Assembly (NCBI GenBank): GCA_020638175.1
Contig: JACKJA010000002.1
Location: 1,488,001 to 1,552,000, forward strand
Origin: Rhodospirillales bacterium
GTDB lineage: Bacteria; Pseudomonadota; Alphaproteobacteria; Micavibrionales; Micavibrionaceae
Direction of reading: 5' to 3'
Length of the DNA stretch: 64,000 nt
Shown here: positions 15,818 through 24,422 of the stretch, piece by piece
Layout: every line of letters begins with the position of its first letter
How positions within the stretch are numbered: position 1 is the first letter of the stretch
Made by a program: the position numbers and the translations under genes
Notes under the pieces: generated by a model
What the model saw: the letters and a program-made list of their open reading frames with translations, nothing else
What the model was told of the DNA's origin: nothing
Databases searched by the model: none

Positions 15818-17295
15818 TGGATATAAGCCCTGATCTGAAAACATTTCAGGACCACTTCAATGCCGGACGAAGCCAGCTTGTCTGGCAATGGATCGCTGCG
15901 GACCTCGAAACCCCGGTATCCGCTTACCTCAAGCTATGCAATAATGAGGCTTACAGCTTTCTTCTCGAATCCGTCGAAGGCGGCGAGAATATCGGCCGTT
16001 ATTCCGCTATTGGCCTGAATCCCGACCTGATCTGGACATTCAAAGACGGCGACACGCTGGACACCATCAAGGATCTCGTCCGTAAATGCAAAATCGATCA
16101 CATTGAGCGCGACATGCCGCCGATGGCCGCATCCGGCCTGTTCGGATACATGGGCTATGACATGATCCGCCTGATCGAAAACATTCCCGATTCCAATCCC
16201 GACGAACTGGGCATCCCGCAAAGCATCATGATCCGCCCGACCGTCATGGTCATCTTTGATAACGTCAAACACAAAATGTGCGTTGCCACCCCGGTCCGCG
16301 CCCATAAAAACAATAGCGACCAGACCGCCCGTGCCGCCTATGACGAAGCCGCCGGACGCATACAGGATACCTTGCTGGCCCTGCGCGCCCCGGTGCCATA
16401 CGAGGCTCTGGACAATGAAACACAGATCACCCTGCCGCTGGATGTAAAATCAAACGTCACCCCGCAAGAATTCTATGGCATGGTCGAAAAAGCCAAGGAC
16501 TATATCCTTGCCGGGGATATATTCCAGGCCGTCATCGGCCAGCGTTTTTCCTGCGATTTCGATTTACCGTCATTTGATCTCTACCGCGCCCTGCGCCGCG
16601 TAAACCCCTCCCCGTTCCTGTTTCATCTGAACTTTGATGACTTCAGCCTGATCGGCTCCAGCCCCGAAATTCTCGTCCGGGTCCGTGGCAAAAAGGTAAC
16701 CGTCCGTCCGATCGCCGGCACCCGCCCCCGCGGCAAGACGCCGGAGGAAGACAAGGCGCTGGCCGAAGATCTCCTGTCCGACCCGAAAGAACGCGCCGAA
16801 CATCTGATGCTGATTGATCTGGCTCGCAACGACGTTGGAAAGATTGCGGAAATCGGTTCCGTCAAAGTCACCGACCAGTTTTTTATCGAACTCTATTCCC
16901 ACGTCATGCATATCGTTTCAAACGTAGAGGGTACATTACGTCCAGACGTAAACTCTTTCGACGCCTTACTATCAGGCTTCCCTCACGGAACCGTGACCGG
17001 CGCCCCGAAAATCCGGGCCATGGAGATCATTGATGAACTCGAACCTGTCCGTCGCAGCTTTTATGCGGGCGCCGTCGGTTATCTCGACGGCAATGGCGAT
17101 GTCGATACCTGCATCGCCCTGCGCACAGGATTGATTAAAGACGGGAAATTTTATGTACAGGCAGGCGCCGGTGTTGTCGCCGACAGTGTCCCCGAAAGCG
17201 AACAGCAAGAATGCATCAATAAGTCAAAAGCTCTTCTGACGGCGGCAGAAGAGGCGGTGCGGACGGCGCAGCTTCGTCAGCGTCAGAATCATTAA
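15817..17295 (+). CDS. trpE: Anthranilate synthase component I
   Basis: The large subunit that makes anthranilate from chorismate with ammonia from TrpG, the first step of tryptophan synthesis. The 492-residue protein has the N-terminal domain with a feedback-site-like segment (NNEAYSFLLESVEGGENIGRY, abbreviated) and the chorismate-binding core: GDIFQAVIGQRF, LIGSSPEILVRV, RPIAGTRPRG, LIDLARNDVG, GTVTGAPKIRAMEII. I chose the ATG at 15817 overlapping the ppiD stop; a TTG one codon upstream is an alternative. Its last 80 bp overlap the convergent deacetylase gene. Confidence 0.97.
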   Translation: MDISPDLKTFQDHFNAGRSQLVWQWIAADLETPVSAYLKLCNNEAYSFLLESVEGGENIGRYSAIGLNPDLIWTFKDGDTLDTIKDLVRKCKIDHIERDMPPMAASGLFGYMGYDMIRLIENIPDSNPDELGIPQSIMIRPTVMVIFDNVKHKMCVATPVRAHKNNSDQTARAAYDEAAGRIQDTLLALRAPVPYEALDNETQITLPLDVKSNVTPQEFYGMVEKAKDYILAGDIFQAVIGQRFSCDFDLPSFDLYRALRRVNPSPFLFHLNFDDFSLIGSSPEILVRVRGKKVTVRPIAGTRPRGKTPEEDKALAEDLLSDPKERAEHLMLIDLARNDVGKIAEIGSVKVTDQFFIELYSHVMHIVSNVEGTLRPDVNSFDALLSGFPHGTVTGAPKIRAMEIIDELEPVRRSFYAGAVGYLDGNGDVDTCIALRTGLIKDGKFYVQAGAGVVADSVPESEQQECINKSKALLTAAEEAVRTAQLRQRQNH

Positions 17296-18292
17296 CCGCC
17301 TCTGATTCATCCGGCGGATCGCCCTGCACCACAACGGCGCTCACCGGCACTAGGGCAATCCCCTTACCTTTCAGCGTCGGCAGCCATTCTTTCAGCCCGG
17401 CAATCGTCGAATCTTTCGGATGACCGATCGCAATCGCCTGCCCATGCGACAGCGCAATGCGCTCCAGCCGCCGCAGACTTGCCCGCACCCCTTCGATCGA
17501 CGGATCATGGTCGAGGAACACATCGCGCTCGGCATGCGGTACGCCGTAATCCGCGGCAACGTCAAACGCGACGCTGGTGGCAATCGTCCGGGAATCGACA
17601 AACAGCAGGCCCCGGTCACGCAGCGCCGGCATCAAACGCTCCATGGCTTTTTCATCCTGCGTCAAACGGCTGCCCATATGGTTATTCAGACCAACATAAC
17701 CGTCGAAAGCACCCAGACCTTCATCCAGCATTTTTTCAAACTCTTCGGCGCTCTGGTCGTGGCGCAGGACAATCCCCCCGGTATCCAGATCGGGATTCAT
17801 CGGCTCCATCGGCATATGCACCATAATTTCGTGCCCCTTGGCACGCGCATCCGCAGCCATTCCCTTTACACCCGCCGCATAAGGCAAAAAAGCCAGCGTC
17901 AGGAGATACGGCATATCAATAACTTCCTGTGAACGGCGATGATCGACACCGACATCGTCGATAATAATGACCACCTTGGCCTGTCCTTCTGGCACAGCAA
18001 CGGGCACCGCATTGATCTGCCATGCAGGAGGAGGTGGTGGTTCCTTGATAATAAGCTCGGGATCGACCCGCATAATCGGAATATCGTCACTCACCCTCGC
18101 GGTATTATCCGGCGCGGTTTCCACGGCGTCCGTCGTAACCGGCACGGTAACGTCCGGCATCGCAGCGTCCTCCCGCGGGTCATGAAGTTTGGGCTGATAA
18201 TCGGGGAACAGGAAAAACTGAACGATCACCATTAAAATAACGGCAATCACAACAAAGGTCAGAGTCTCACGAGGATCACGGGGCTGTTTCAT
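17216..18292 (-). CDS. Divergent polysaccharide deacetylase family protein, membrane-anchored
   Basis: A 358-residue protein of the divergent polysaccharide deacetylase family (DUF610 type), known in many proteobacteria but without a firmly established substrate. It has an N-terminal membrane segment (about 13-31), a Pro-rich linker, then the NodB-like fold with VVIIIDDVGVD, EIMVHMPMEP, LNNHMGSRLT, FVDSRT and AIAIGHP. The ATG at 18292 was preferred over a longer open frame because it gives the short cytoplasmic head. The C-terminal 26 codons are acidic and Pro-rich and are encoded opposite the trpE 3' end. Confidence 0.88.
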   Translation of the reverse strand: MKQPRDPRETLTFVVIAVILMVIVQFFLFPDYQPKLHDPREDAAMPDVTVPVTTDAVETAPDNTARVSDDIPIMRVDPELIIKEPPPPPAWQINAVPVAVPEGQAKVVIIIDDVGVDHRRSQEVIDMPYLLTLAFLPYAAGVKGMAADARAKGHEIMVHMPMEPMNPDLDTGGIVLRHDQSAEEFEKMLDEGLGAFDGYVGLNNHMGSRLTQDEKAMERLMPALRDRGLLFVDSRTIATSVAFDVAADYGVPHAERDVFLDHDPSIEGVRASLRRLERIALSHGQAIAIGHPKDSTIAGLKEWLPTLKGKGIALVPVSAVVVQGDPPDESEAVNDSDADEAAPSAPPLLPPSEELLTY

Positions 18293-18320
18293 AAAAGCAA
18301 AAATCTTCCGGTTGGTTTTA

Positions 18321-18387
18321 TCCTGTCCAGCGTAAGCGAAGAATCTCCAGATAACAAGCCATCCGTCAATGGAAACACAAGGATGAC
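18321..18387. repeat. Degenerate copy of dispersed inverted repeat
   Basis: Bases 18329-18346 (AGCGTAAGCGAAGAATCT) match the left arm of the hairpin repeat at 51098-51164, and GGATGAC at 18381-18387 matches the end of its right arm. The middle is decayed. It lies in the deacetylase-trpG gap, next to the trpG promoter. Confidence 0.45.
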
Positions 18388-18388
18388 A

Positions 18389-18417
18389 TTGCAAAACATC
18401 ATTGAATACGCCATAAC
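18389..18417 (+). promoter_or_regulatory. Probable trpGDC promoter giving a leaderless mRNA
   Basis: TTGCAA (18389-18394) and CATAAC (18412-18417) are 17 bp apart, and the trpG ATG begins 7 bases after the -10. Transcription would therefore start at or next to the start codon. The stretch ATAACAATCCGATG is nearly identical to the one before the glycosyltransferase at 46659. Confidence 0.45.
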
Positions 18418-18423
18418 AATCCG

Positions 18424-18996
18424 ATGCTTGTACTGATCGACAATTACGACAGCTTTACATGGAACCTGGTCCAGTATTTCGGGGATCTGGGCCATAACGT
18501 CGACGTTCACCGCAACGACAAAATCACCGTCGACGACGTGCTGGCCCTGAAACCGGAAGGCATTATTATATCGCCCGGCCCGTCTGATCCGGATCACGCT
18601 GGAATCTGTCTGGATTTAATCAAAGCCGCCGCCGACAAAACTATTCCCCTGCTCGGTGTTTGCCTCGGCCACCAGAGCATCGGTCAGGTATTCGGCGGCC
18701 ATGTCGTCCGCGCGCCACAGCCCGTCCATGGCAAAACATGGGATATCTATCATACGGACAAAAGCCTGTTTAAGGGGTTGCCGTCTCCGCTGACCGGCAC
18801 GCGCTATCACTCGCTGGTCGTTGATCGCGACACCCTGCCCGACTGTCTGGAGATCACCGCTGAGACAAAGGATAAACTGATTATGGGCCTGCAGCACAAA
18901 ACCCTGCCCATCCACGGCATCCAGTTCCATCCCGAAAGCATCGCCACCGAAGGCGGCCATGACATGCTCAAAAATTTCGTGGAGACACTGTCATGA
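18424..18996 (+). CDS. trpG: Anthranilate synthase component II (glutamine amidotransferase)
   Basis: The 190-residue amidotransferase that supplies ammonia to TrpE. The nucleophile is Cys80 in GVCLGHQ, and His169 and Glu171 lie in FHPES. It begins MLVLIDNYDSFTWNL, typical of the family. No ribosome-binding site is visible, in line with a leaderless start. Its stop overlaps the trpD start by 4 bp (ATGA). It may also serve folate synthesis, as single TrpG proteins sometimes do. Confidence 0.97.
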   Translation: MLVLIDNYDSFTWNLVQYFGDLGHNVDVHRNDKITVDDVLALKPEGIIISPGPSDPDHAGICLDLIKAAADKTIPLLGVCLGHQSIGQVFGGHVVRAPQPVHGKTWDIYHTDKSLFKGLPSPLTGTRYHSLVVDRDTLPDCLEITAETKDKLIMGLQHKTLPIHGIQFHPESIATEGGHDMLKNFVETLS

Positions 18997-20006
18997 AAAA
19001 AATTCTCTCTCATATCCGCCGCGGCCACAAACTAAGCGAACAAGAAATGATCGAAGCCATGAATACGATCATGTCCGGCGGGGCAACCGACGCGCAGCTT
19101 GGTGCTTTTCTGATGGGGCTGGCCGTACGCGGCGAAACGGTGGAAGAGATAACCGGGGCGGCCCGCGTTATGCGCGAGAAAGCCTTCCCAATCAAAGCGC
19201 CGGCCGATGCGATTGATTGCTGCGGCACCGGCGGCGATGGTGTCGGCACCTATAACGTATCCACGGCTGTAGCGTTGGTAGCGGCCGCCTGCGGTGTCCC
19301 CATGGCAAAACACGGCAACCGTGCCGCCAGTTCGAAATCGGGCGCCGCCGATGTTTTAGAAGCCTTGGGCGTTAATCTGACCGCCCCCCATGAAAAACTC
19401 GAAGAAGCGCTGAAACGTTTTAACTTCGCCTTCCTGATGGCGCCCCAGCACCACGAAGCCATGAAATATGTCGTACCGGTACGCAAGGAACTCGGCTGCC
19501 GGACGATTTTCAACCTGCTCGGCCCGCTGGCCAACCCGGCCGGAACCCGGCGCCAGCTTATCGGCGTCTTTGATCCGAAATGGCTGGTTCCCATGGCGCA
19601 AGCCCTCAAAAATCTCGGAACCGAAAAAGCATGGATTGTCTATGGTTCGGACCACATGGATGAAATCACCGTCACCGGCCCGACCAAAATAGCCGTTCTT
19701 GAAAAGGGCGATATTTTCGAAAAAAGCCTGAAACCCGGCGATTTTGGCCTGCCGACACATAAGCTGGAGGAACTTGTCGGCGGCACGGCCGCGGAAAATG
19801 CCGCCGCCCTGCGCGCGCTGCTGGATGGCAAGCCATCAGCTTACCGCGATATTGTTCTGGCCAACGCCGCGGCGGTCCTCCTCATCCACGGCACCGCAAC
19901 AAACCTGAAAGACGGCGTTGCCACGGCCGCCGCCGCCATTGACTCCGGCAAGGCCCGGAAAGTACTGGAAAACTATGCCGCCTTCACCAACGAGGCCGCA
20001 GCATGA
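18993..20006 (+). CDS. trpD: Anthranilate phosphoribosyltransferase
   Basis: Joins anthranilate to phosphoribosyl pyrophosphate, the second step of tryptophan synthesis. The 337-residue protein has DCCGTGGDGVGTYNVST for phosphate binding, KHGNRAASSKSGAADVLEAL, the FAFLMAPQHHEAMKYV segment and FNLLGPLANPA. It overlaps trpG and trpC by 4 bp at each end, so the three are translationally coupled. Confidence 0.98.
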   Translation: MKKILSHIRRGHKLSEQEMIEAMNTIMSGGATDAQLGAFLMGLAVRGETVEEITGAARVMREKAFPIKAPADAIDCCGTGGDGVGTYNVSTAVALVAAACGVPMAKHGNRAASSKSGAADVLEALGVNLTAPHEKLEEALKRFNFAFLMAPQHHEAMKYVVPVRKELGCRTIFNLLGPLANPAGTRRQLIGVFDPKWLVPMAQALKNLGTEKAWIVYGSDHMDEITVTGPTKIAVLEKGDIFEKSLKPGDFGLPTHKLEELVGGTAAENAAALRALLDGKPSAYRDIVLANAAAVLLIHGTATNLKDGVATAAAAIDSGKARKVLENYAAFTNEAAA

Positions 20007-20794
20007 GCGTCCTGGATCAAATCTGCGATAAAAAACGCGCGCATATAAGAACCAGAATGGCGCAAATGCCTCTGCCAGACCTCAAATTAAAAATTAAAGA
20101 AATACCCACAACCATCGGATTTAAAAACAATATCCTGTCAAAAAAATCACAGGGTCAACCGGCCCTGATCGCCGAGGTCAAAAAAGCATCACCCAGCAAA
20201 GGCGTGATCCGTGCCGATTTCGATCCGGTTGAAATTGCCACGACTTACGAACAAGCAGGCGCAACCTGCCTGTCCGTTCTCACCGACGAACCCTACTTTC
20301 AGGGACACGATGATTATCTGGTGGCCGTAAAGGCCGCCGTCAAAATCCCGGTCCTGCGCAAGGACTTCATGATTGATCCTTATCAGATATACGAATCGCG
20401 CGCTCTGGGCGCCGATTGCATTTTGCTGATCATGGCCGCCCTCGACGATGTCCTTGCCAAAGAGCTTTATGACCTTACCCACGATCTAGGCATGGATGTG
20501 CTGGTCGAAGTCCACGACCGCGAAGAACTGGATCGCGCCATAGCGCTTGGCGCCGATATGATCGGCATCAACAACCGCAACCTGAAAACCCTCGATGTCA
20601 GCCTTCAGACCTCTTACGATTTACGGGATGACATGCCGGACCACGTTCTTAAAATTGCCGAAAGCGGGATCTATACAAACGCCGATCTGACCGCCCTGCA
20701 CACCGCAGGATTCGATGCGTTTTTGGTGGGCGAAAGCCTGATGCGACAGGACGATATCGCCGCCGCCGTTAAAAATCTGATGACGGGCACTTGA
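20003..20794 (+). CDS. trpC: Indole-3-glycerol-phosphate synthase
   Basis: Closes the indole ring in tryptophan synthesis. The 263-residue barrel shows LIAEVKKASPSKGVIR, LSVLTDEPYFQG, VLRKDFMIDPYQIYE, GINNRNLKTLDV and KIAESGI. It is a stand-alone TrpC, not fused to TrpF. In many alphaproteobacteria moaC and moeA follow; here lexA comes next. Overlaps trpD by 4 bp. Confidence 0.98.
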   Translation: MSVLDQICDKKRAHIRTRMAQMPLPDLKLKIKEIPTTIGFKNNILSKKSQGQPALIAEVKKASPSKGVIRADFDPVEIATTYEQAGATCLSVLTDEPYFQGHDDYLVAVKAAVKIPVLRKDFMIDPYQIYESRALGADCILLIMAALDDVLAKELYDLTHDLGMDVLVEVHDREELDRAIALGADMIGINNRNLKTLDVSLQTSYDLRDDMPDHVLKIAESGIYTNADLTALHTAGFDAFLVGESLMRQDDIAAAVKNLMTGT

Positions 20795-20819
20795 CACAAA
20801 ACAAGAACTAAAGTAGAAC
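20791..20819 (+). promoter_or_regulatory. lexA promoter with alphaproteobacterial SOS box
   Basis: TTGACA (20791-20796) and TAGAAC (20814-20819) are 17 bp apart and form a promoter. GAAC at 20805-20808 and GAAC at 20816-20819, 7 bp apart, form the direct-repeat LexA box known from alphaproteobacteria. The second half-site is part of the -10, so LexA binding would block its own promoter. The -35 begins in the last codons of trpC. Confidence 0.75.
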
Positions 20820-20975
20820 AAAAAGAGATTATTTTAGTCTCAAATAAATACATTTGTATCTCGCTCGCTTTCAACCGTTTCACTTTTTCTTTGCGCCACG
20901 CATGGAAAAAGGGGCGTACAAGGATAGTACGTGAACGATGAATAACGACGCGCAAAGGAAAAGGGAACGATTGAA
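20820..20975 (+). other. Long structured leader of lexA
   Basis: About 150 bases lie between the predicted start of transcription and the lexA ATG. They contain an exact dyad CGTAC/GTACG (20915-20919 and 20927-20931, 7-base loop) and an imperfect long-range inverted repeat around CTTTGCGC (near 20888) and GCGCAAAGG (near 20950). A 14-codon frame (MNNDAQRKRERLKC, 20938-20982) overlaps the lexA start codon. Whether any of this regulates lexA is unknown. Confidence 0.4.
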
Positions 20976-21653
20976 ATGTTAACGCAAAAACAACGTGACT
21001 TGTTAATCCTGATCCATGAGCGGATGAATGAGGGCGATGTCGCCCCGTCTTTCGAAGAGATGAAACAGGCGCTGGGTCTGAAATCAAAATCGGGCATTCA
21101 CCGCCTGATCAGCGCTCTGGTCGAACGCGGTTATCTGGAACGCCTGCCCCACCGCGCCCGCGCCCTGCACGTTAAAAAACTGCCCGAAGGCTATCGATCC
21201 CCGGCCGACAACGTAACGCCGATTCAAATGCCTGTAACCGATACCGGCCCGATACCGATCGCCCATGCTTTTGAATCGATCCCGCTTTACGGCAAAATCG
21301 CCGCCGGGTCACCGATCGAAGCCATCCGGGACGAAGGGGAAATGATTGATATCCCGCCCTCGCTTCTCGGCAATGGCGCGCATTATGCCCTGCGGGTCGA
21401 GGGTGACTCCATGATTAATGCCGGCATTAACGATAAGGACATCGTCATTATCGAACGGGCCGAACGGACCGAACAGGGCCAGATTATTGTCGCTCTGGTT
21501 GATGACCTTGAGGTCACCCTCAAACGCTTCCGCCGTGCCGGAAACCGTATCATTCTGGAACCTGAAAACGACAATTACGAACCGTGGGTTCTGGAACCCG
21601 AACGCGTCAAGATCCAGGGCCGCCTCGTCAGCCTGATGAGAACATATCATTAA
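20976..21653 (+). CDS. lexA: LexA repressor, SOS response
   Basis: A 225-residue repressor that cleaves itself when RecA filaments form. The N-terminal winged HTH covers about residues 1-65 (LLILIHERMNEGDVAPSFEE; KSKSGIHRLISALVERGYL). The cleavage site is Ala110-Gly111 in GKIAAGSP, with catalytic Ser145 in VEGDSMI and Lys183 in TLKRF. A linker of about 30 residues joins the domains. The SOS box in its promoter supports autoregulation. Confidence 0.98.
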   Translation: MLTQKQRDLLILIHERMNEGDVAPSFEEMKQALGLKSKSGIHRLISALVERGYLERLPHRARALHVKKLPEGYRSPADNVTPIQMPVTDTGPIPIAHAFESIPLYGKIAAGSPIEAIRDEGEMIDIPPSLLGNGAHYALRVEGDSMINAGINDKDIVIIERAERTEQGQIIVALVDDLEVTLKRFRRAGNRIILEPENDNYEPWVLEPERVKIQGRLVSLMRTYH

Positions 21654-21660
21654 CCCTATT

Positions 21661-21743
21661 GTCCTTCTGACCTCCGCGAAAGCGGGGCGGAAGAATCTAA
21701 AGAGCCAAACCATCGCAGTTCCTTCGCTAACGCTCAGGATGAC
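21661..21743. repeat. Dispersed inverted repeat between lexA and VOC gene
   Basis: Left arm GTCCTTCTGAC...GGAAGAATCT (21661-21698) and right arm beginning AGTTCCTTCGCTAACG and ending CAGGATGAC (21717-21743) match the hairpin repeat at 51098-51164 in diverged form. The left arm contains an inserted small hairpin, CTCCGC-GAAA-GCGGGG. It may act as a transcription or RNA-stability element after lexA. Confidence 0.55.
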
Positions 21744-21766
21744 ACCGCACAAAAAGAAAGAAATTT

Positions 21767-22159
21767 ATGTTCAATCACGTCTCCCTCGGCATTACGAATA
21801 TTGAAAAATCCGTTGCTTTCTATGATCCGTTGATGGCCCTGCTCGGCCATAAACGCGCCTATGGAAATATTGAAGAGGGCTATATGGCATGGGGAGAAGA
21901 AGATGCCCTTTCTTTCATCATCAACCTGCCACTGGATGAAAACGATACAGCAACGCCATGCAGAGGCTCCCACATCTGTTTTCAGGCCAAAACAAAAGAG
22001 CAAGTCGACGCCTTTTACAAAACCGCGATTGAAAACGGCGCCACTTGCGACGGCCCACCGGGCTGGCGCCCGGAATATCGCGCAACATATTACGCCTGCT
22101 TTATTCTCGACCCGGACGGCCACCAGATCGAAGCTGTCGCCTTTGTCGAACCGGCCTAA
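21767..22159 (+). CDS. VOC family (glyoxalase/bleomycin-resistance-like) protein
   Basis: A 130-residue vicinal oxygen chelate protein. It has two beta-alpha-beta-beta-beta halves, beginning FNHVSLGITNIEKSVAFYDP and ending FILDPDGHQIEAV. Probable metal ligands are His4, His69 and Glu122. The family covers many reactions, so no substrate can be assigned. Its stop codon overlaps that of the convergent comEC by 3 bp. Confidence 0.88.
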   Translation: MFNHVSLGITNIEKSVAFYDPLMALLGHKRAYGNIEEGYMAWGEEDALSFIINLPLDENDTATPCRGSHICFQAKTKEQVDAFYKTAIENGATCDGPPGWRPEYRATYYACFILDPDGHQIEAVAFVEPA

Positions 22160-24327
22160 CGCCGGCTTGAGCTGACCCAGGGCCGCGCGCCGCGCACAGA
22201 CGCCACACTCTCGGCCCGCGGCAGCGCAGACGGATCATCCGGCACATACAGCGCGTACGCCCCATTATCCCACAAATCAAACCGGTCAATCACAAGCCCG
22301 GCACGGCACGGTTTCACCCGCAGCGGATCACGGGCAATCAATACATCCGCCCACGCACAATCTTCGGCCTGCCCGTTCTCATGATCGGAAAATGCAATAT
22401 GGCGCCCCTTCAAAACCATACGGCATCCCCATTCACCGCATGTAATACCGTCTGCCGTCCCCTCTTTGGGAAACCTGCCCAGCGTTTCATAATCCTGTCC
22501 ATAAAGCCGCGCCCAGTTCTCGGCTGAAAACCGGTCCCGCACCCGCGAAGAAACAAACCAGCCATCCGCGCCCCTGTTTACGGCGATCAGCTTCCCCGAT
22601 GACGCGACCAGAACATCAGGCACCCGCGCCTGCATAATAATCGCCCCGGCCATGCCGACAAACACCAGTGCCAGAATTTTACCACGCCCGCGCCACAGCA
22701 TCGCCCAAAGCACCCCCAGCACAAGGCACAAAAGCGCCAGCCCCGGCCACACCGGCGGATTAACCGTCGCATTTGGCAACGCCGCAACATCTCGTGCAAT
22801 CGCCAGCAAGCCGGTAATCCCCATATCCAAAGCCCAAAAGGCCGGAAATTCGATCCCCAACGGCATCAGGAAAAAGCTGAAAACCACAGACGGCATAATA
22901 ACAAATGCCATCAGCGGCCCGGCCAGCAAATTCGCCGGCAGATCATAAACCGGGTATTGCTGGAAGTGGAACAGACTGAACGGTGCCACGGCGCTCCCCG
23001 CCACAAGGGTCGTCAGCAATACGCCGAGAAAATACATCAGCACACGCCGCCCCCACCCGGCCCCGCGATAAAGCCGCGACCACCACGGACGGATCACTTC
23101 AAAGAAAAACACCAGCGCCGTCACCGCCGCGAACGACATCTGGAACCCCGCACTGAACAGAGCCTCCGGCGCGCTCAACAAAATCACCAGCGCCGCCAGC
23201 GCCACCGTCCGCATCGAAAACGGCATCCGGTCGATAATAATGGCAAACAAAACCAGCCCCGTCATAAACAGTGCCCTAAGCGTCGGCACATTGGCTCCGG
23301 CCAGAATCGTATAGCCCAGCGCCCCGGCAAAGGCGAACGCCGCCGCATATTTTTTGATCGGATAATGCAGCGCCAACACCGGAATCAATGCCATCACAAA
23401 CCGGCTGATAAAAAACAAAAGCCCGGCCACCATGCCGATATGAAGCCCGGAAATCGCCAGCATATGCGCCAGCCCCGCCGCCCGGATCGCCTCCCAGTCT
23501 TCTTCGGTTATAGCCGCCCTCTCCCCGGTCATCAGCGCCGCCGCAAACGATGCCTGCGGGTACGGGATTTGCGCCTCGATCCGGTTGACAATCCCTTGCC
23601 GCAAAGCCTCAACCGTGCCCGCAAAGCCGGTTTTTGAGGGCACCGCCAATGCCTCCGGCGCATCATAAGCAAAACCGAAAGCGCCAATCTGTTTAAAGTA
23701 TGCGTAAAACTGGAAATCGAACGCCCGCGGTGCCACAGGAGCAGACGGCGGATTAAGCCCAGCCAGAACACGAAGGCGCATCCCGGTTTTTAAGCCCTCA
23801 TCCTTGTGAATTTTGATTCGCACCTTGCGCGGTGTCTCTGCGGGGCGCAATTTTTCAATCACCAGGTCAGTCAGGATCACACGGCTTCCGGCCCCCGGCT
23901 CCAACCGGTCAATATCGATAACCGTCCCCTCGATCTCCACAGGCGATAAGTCTCGCTCCAGCACCGGGGCATGCATCAACGCCGTCCGGATTTGCGCCGC
24001 CATAAAGCCCGACACAAGAAAGAACAAAAAGCACAGCACCAGCCATCCCGCCATTTGCCGCCCGCCCTCATGCCGCAGGGGCCAGATCAAAAGCCACAGC
24101 GCCGTTATCAGGAACCACAAAGACAGCGCCAGCGCCAAAGGCGGCTCGAACGGCAAAGAAAAATAAAGCCCGATCCCGCCGCCCGTAAACAACGGCAACC
24201 ATAATAAAATATTATCTTTCTGCGCCCCTATTGCCTCATGAACCGCCGCCTGCCAGTCATCGGGCAGGGAAAAGCGGCGGGCATAGCCCCGCATCGTCAA
24301 CATCATATTATGAACGCTCGATTGCAC
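22156..24327 (-). CDS. comEC: ComEC/Rec2 family DNA-uptake channel protein
   Basis: A 723-residue integral membrane protein of the ComEC family, the inner-membrane channel for incoming single-stranded DNA. It has an N-terminal DUF4131-type region, the ComEC core with GLAHMLAISGLHIGMVAGLL, AGANVPTLRALFMT and many membrane segments (about 240-530), and a C-terminal soluble part. That last part keeps only a degenerate metallo-beta-lactamase fold without an HxHxDH motif, as in other alphaproteobacterial ComEC. The gene is at its usual place before gltX, divergent from it. No other competence gene is in the window, so real DNA uptake is unproven. Confidence 0.92.
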   Translation of the reverse strand: MQSSVHNMMLTMRGYARRFSLPDDWQAAVHEAIGAQKDNILLWLPLFTGGGIGLYFSLPFEPPLALALSLWFLITALWLLIWPLRHEGGRQMAGWLVLCFLFFLVSGFMAAQIRTALMHAPVLERDLSPVEIEGTVIDIDRLEPGAGSRVILTDLVIEKLRPAETPRKVRIKIHKDEGLKTGMRLRVLAGLNPPSAPVAPRAFDFQFYAYFKQIGAFGFAYDAPEALAVPSKTGFAGTVEALRQGIVNRIEAQIPYPQASFAAALMTGERAAITEEDWEAIRAAGLAHMLAISGLHIGMVAGLLFFISRFVMALIPVLALHYPIKKYAAAFAFAGALGYTILAGANVPTLRALFMTGLVLFAIIIDRMPFSMRTVALAALVILLSAPEALFSAGFQMSFAAVTALVFFFEVIRPWWSRLYRGAGWGRRVLMYFLGVLLTTLVAGSAVAPFSLFHFQQYPVYDLPANLLAGPLMAFVIMPSVVFSFFLMPLGIEFPAFWALDMGITGLLAIARDVAALPNATVNPPVWPGLALLCLVLGVLWAMLWRGRGKILALVFVGMAGAIIMQARVPDVLVASSGKLIAVNRGADGWFVSSRVRDRFSAENWARLYGQDYETLGRFPKEGTADGITCGEWGCRMVLKGRHIAFSDHENGQAEDCAWADVLIARDPLRVKPCRAGLVIDRFDLWDNGAYALYVPDDPSALPRAESVASVRGARPWVSSSRR

Positions 24328-24422
24328 CGGCGGCCCTTTATCATCGGCAATGGATTGTTTTTCTCTATATTTTTCTATATCTAATGAAGACCAAAAACAA
24401 ACGCGAAAGCAGGAAAAAGAAC

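Noticed and set aside
18293..18423. Tryptophan leader peptide or attenuator before trpG
   Set aside because: No short frame with clustered Trp codons and no terminator/antiterminator pair was found, and the predicted transcript starts at the ATG.
20840..21097. Minus-strand frame over the lexA leader
   Set aside because: It runs antisense into lexA, has no ribosome-binding site, and its residues show no domain.
21767..22159. Methylmalonyl-CoA epimerase (mce) displaced from the rnj-proS locus
   Set aside because: The VOC protein is single-domain and of similar size, but it lacks distinctive epimerase motifs, so a general VOC label is safer.
22957..23637. Arg/His-rich plus-strand frame opposite comEC
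   Set aside because: Its composition is extreme and it has no start signal; ComEC motifs on the minus strand are clear.
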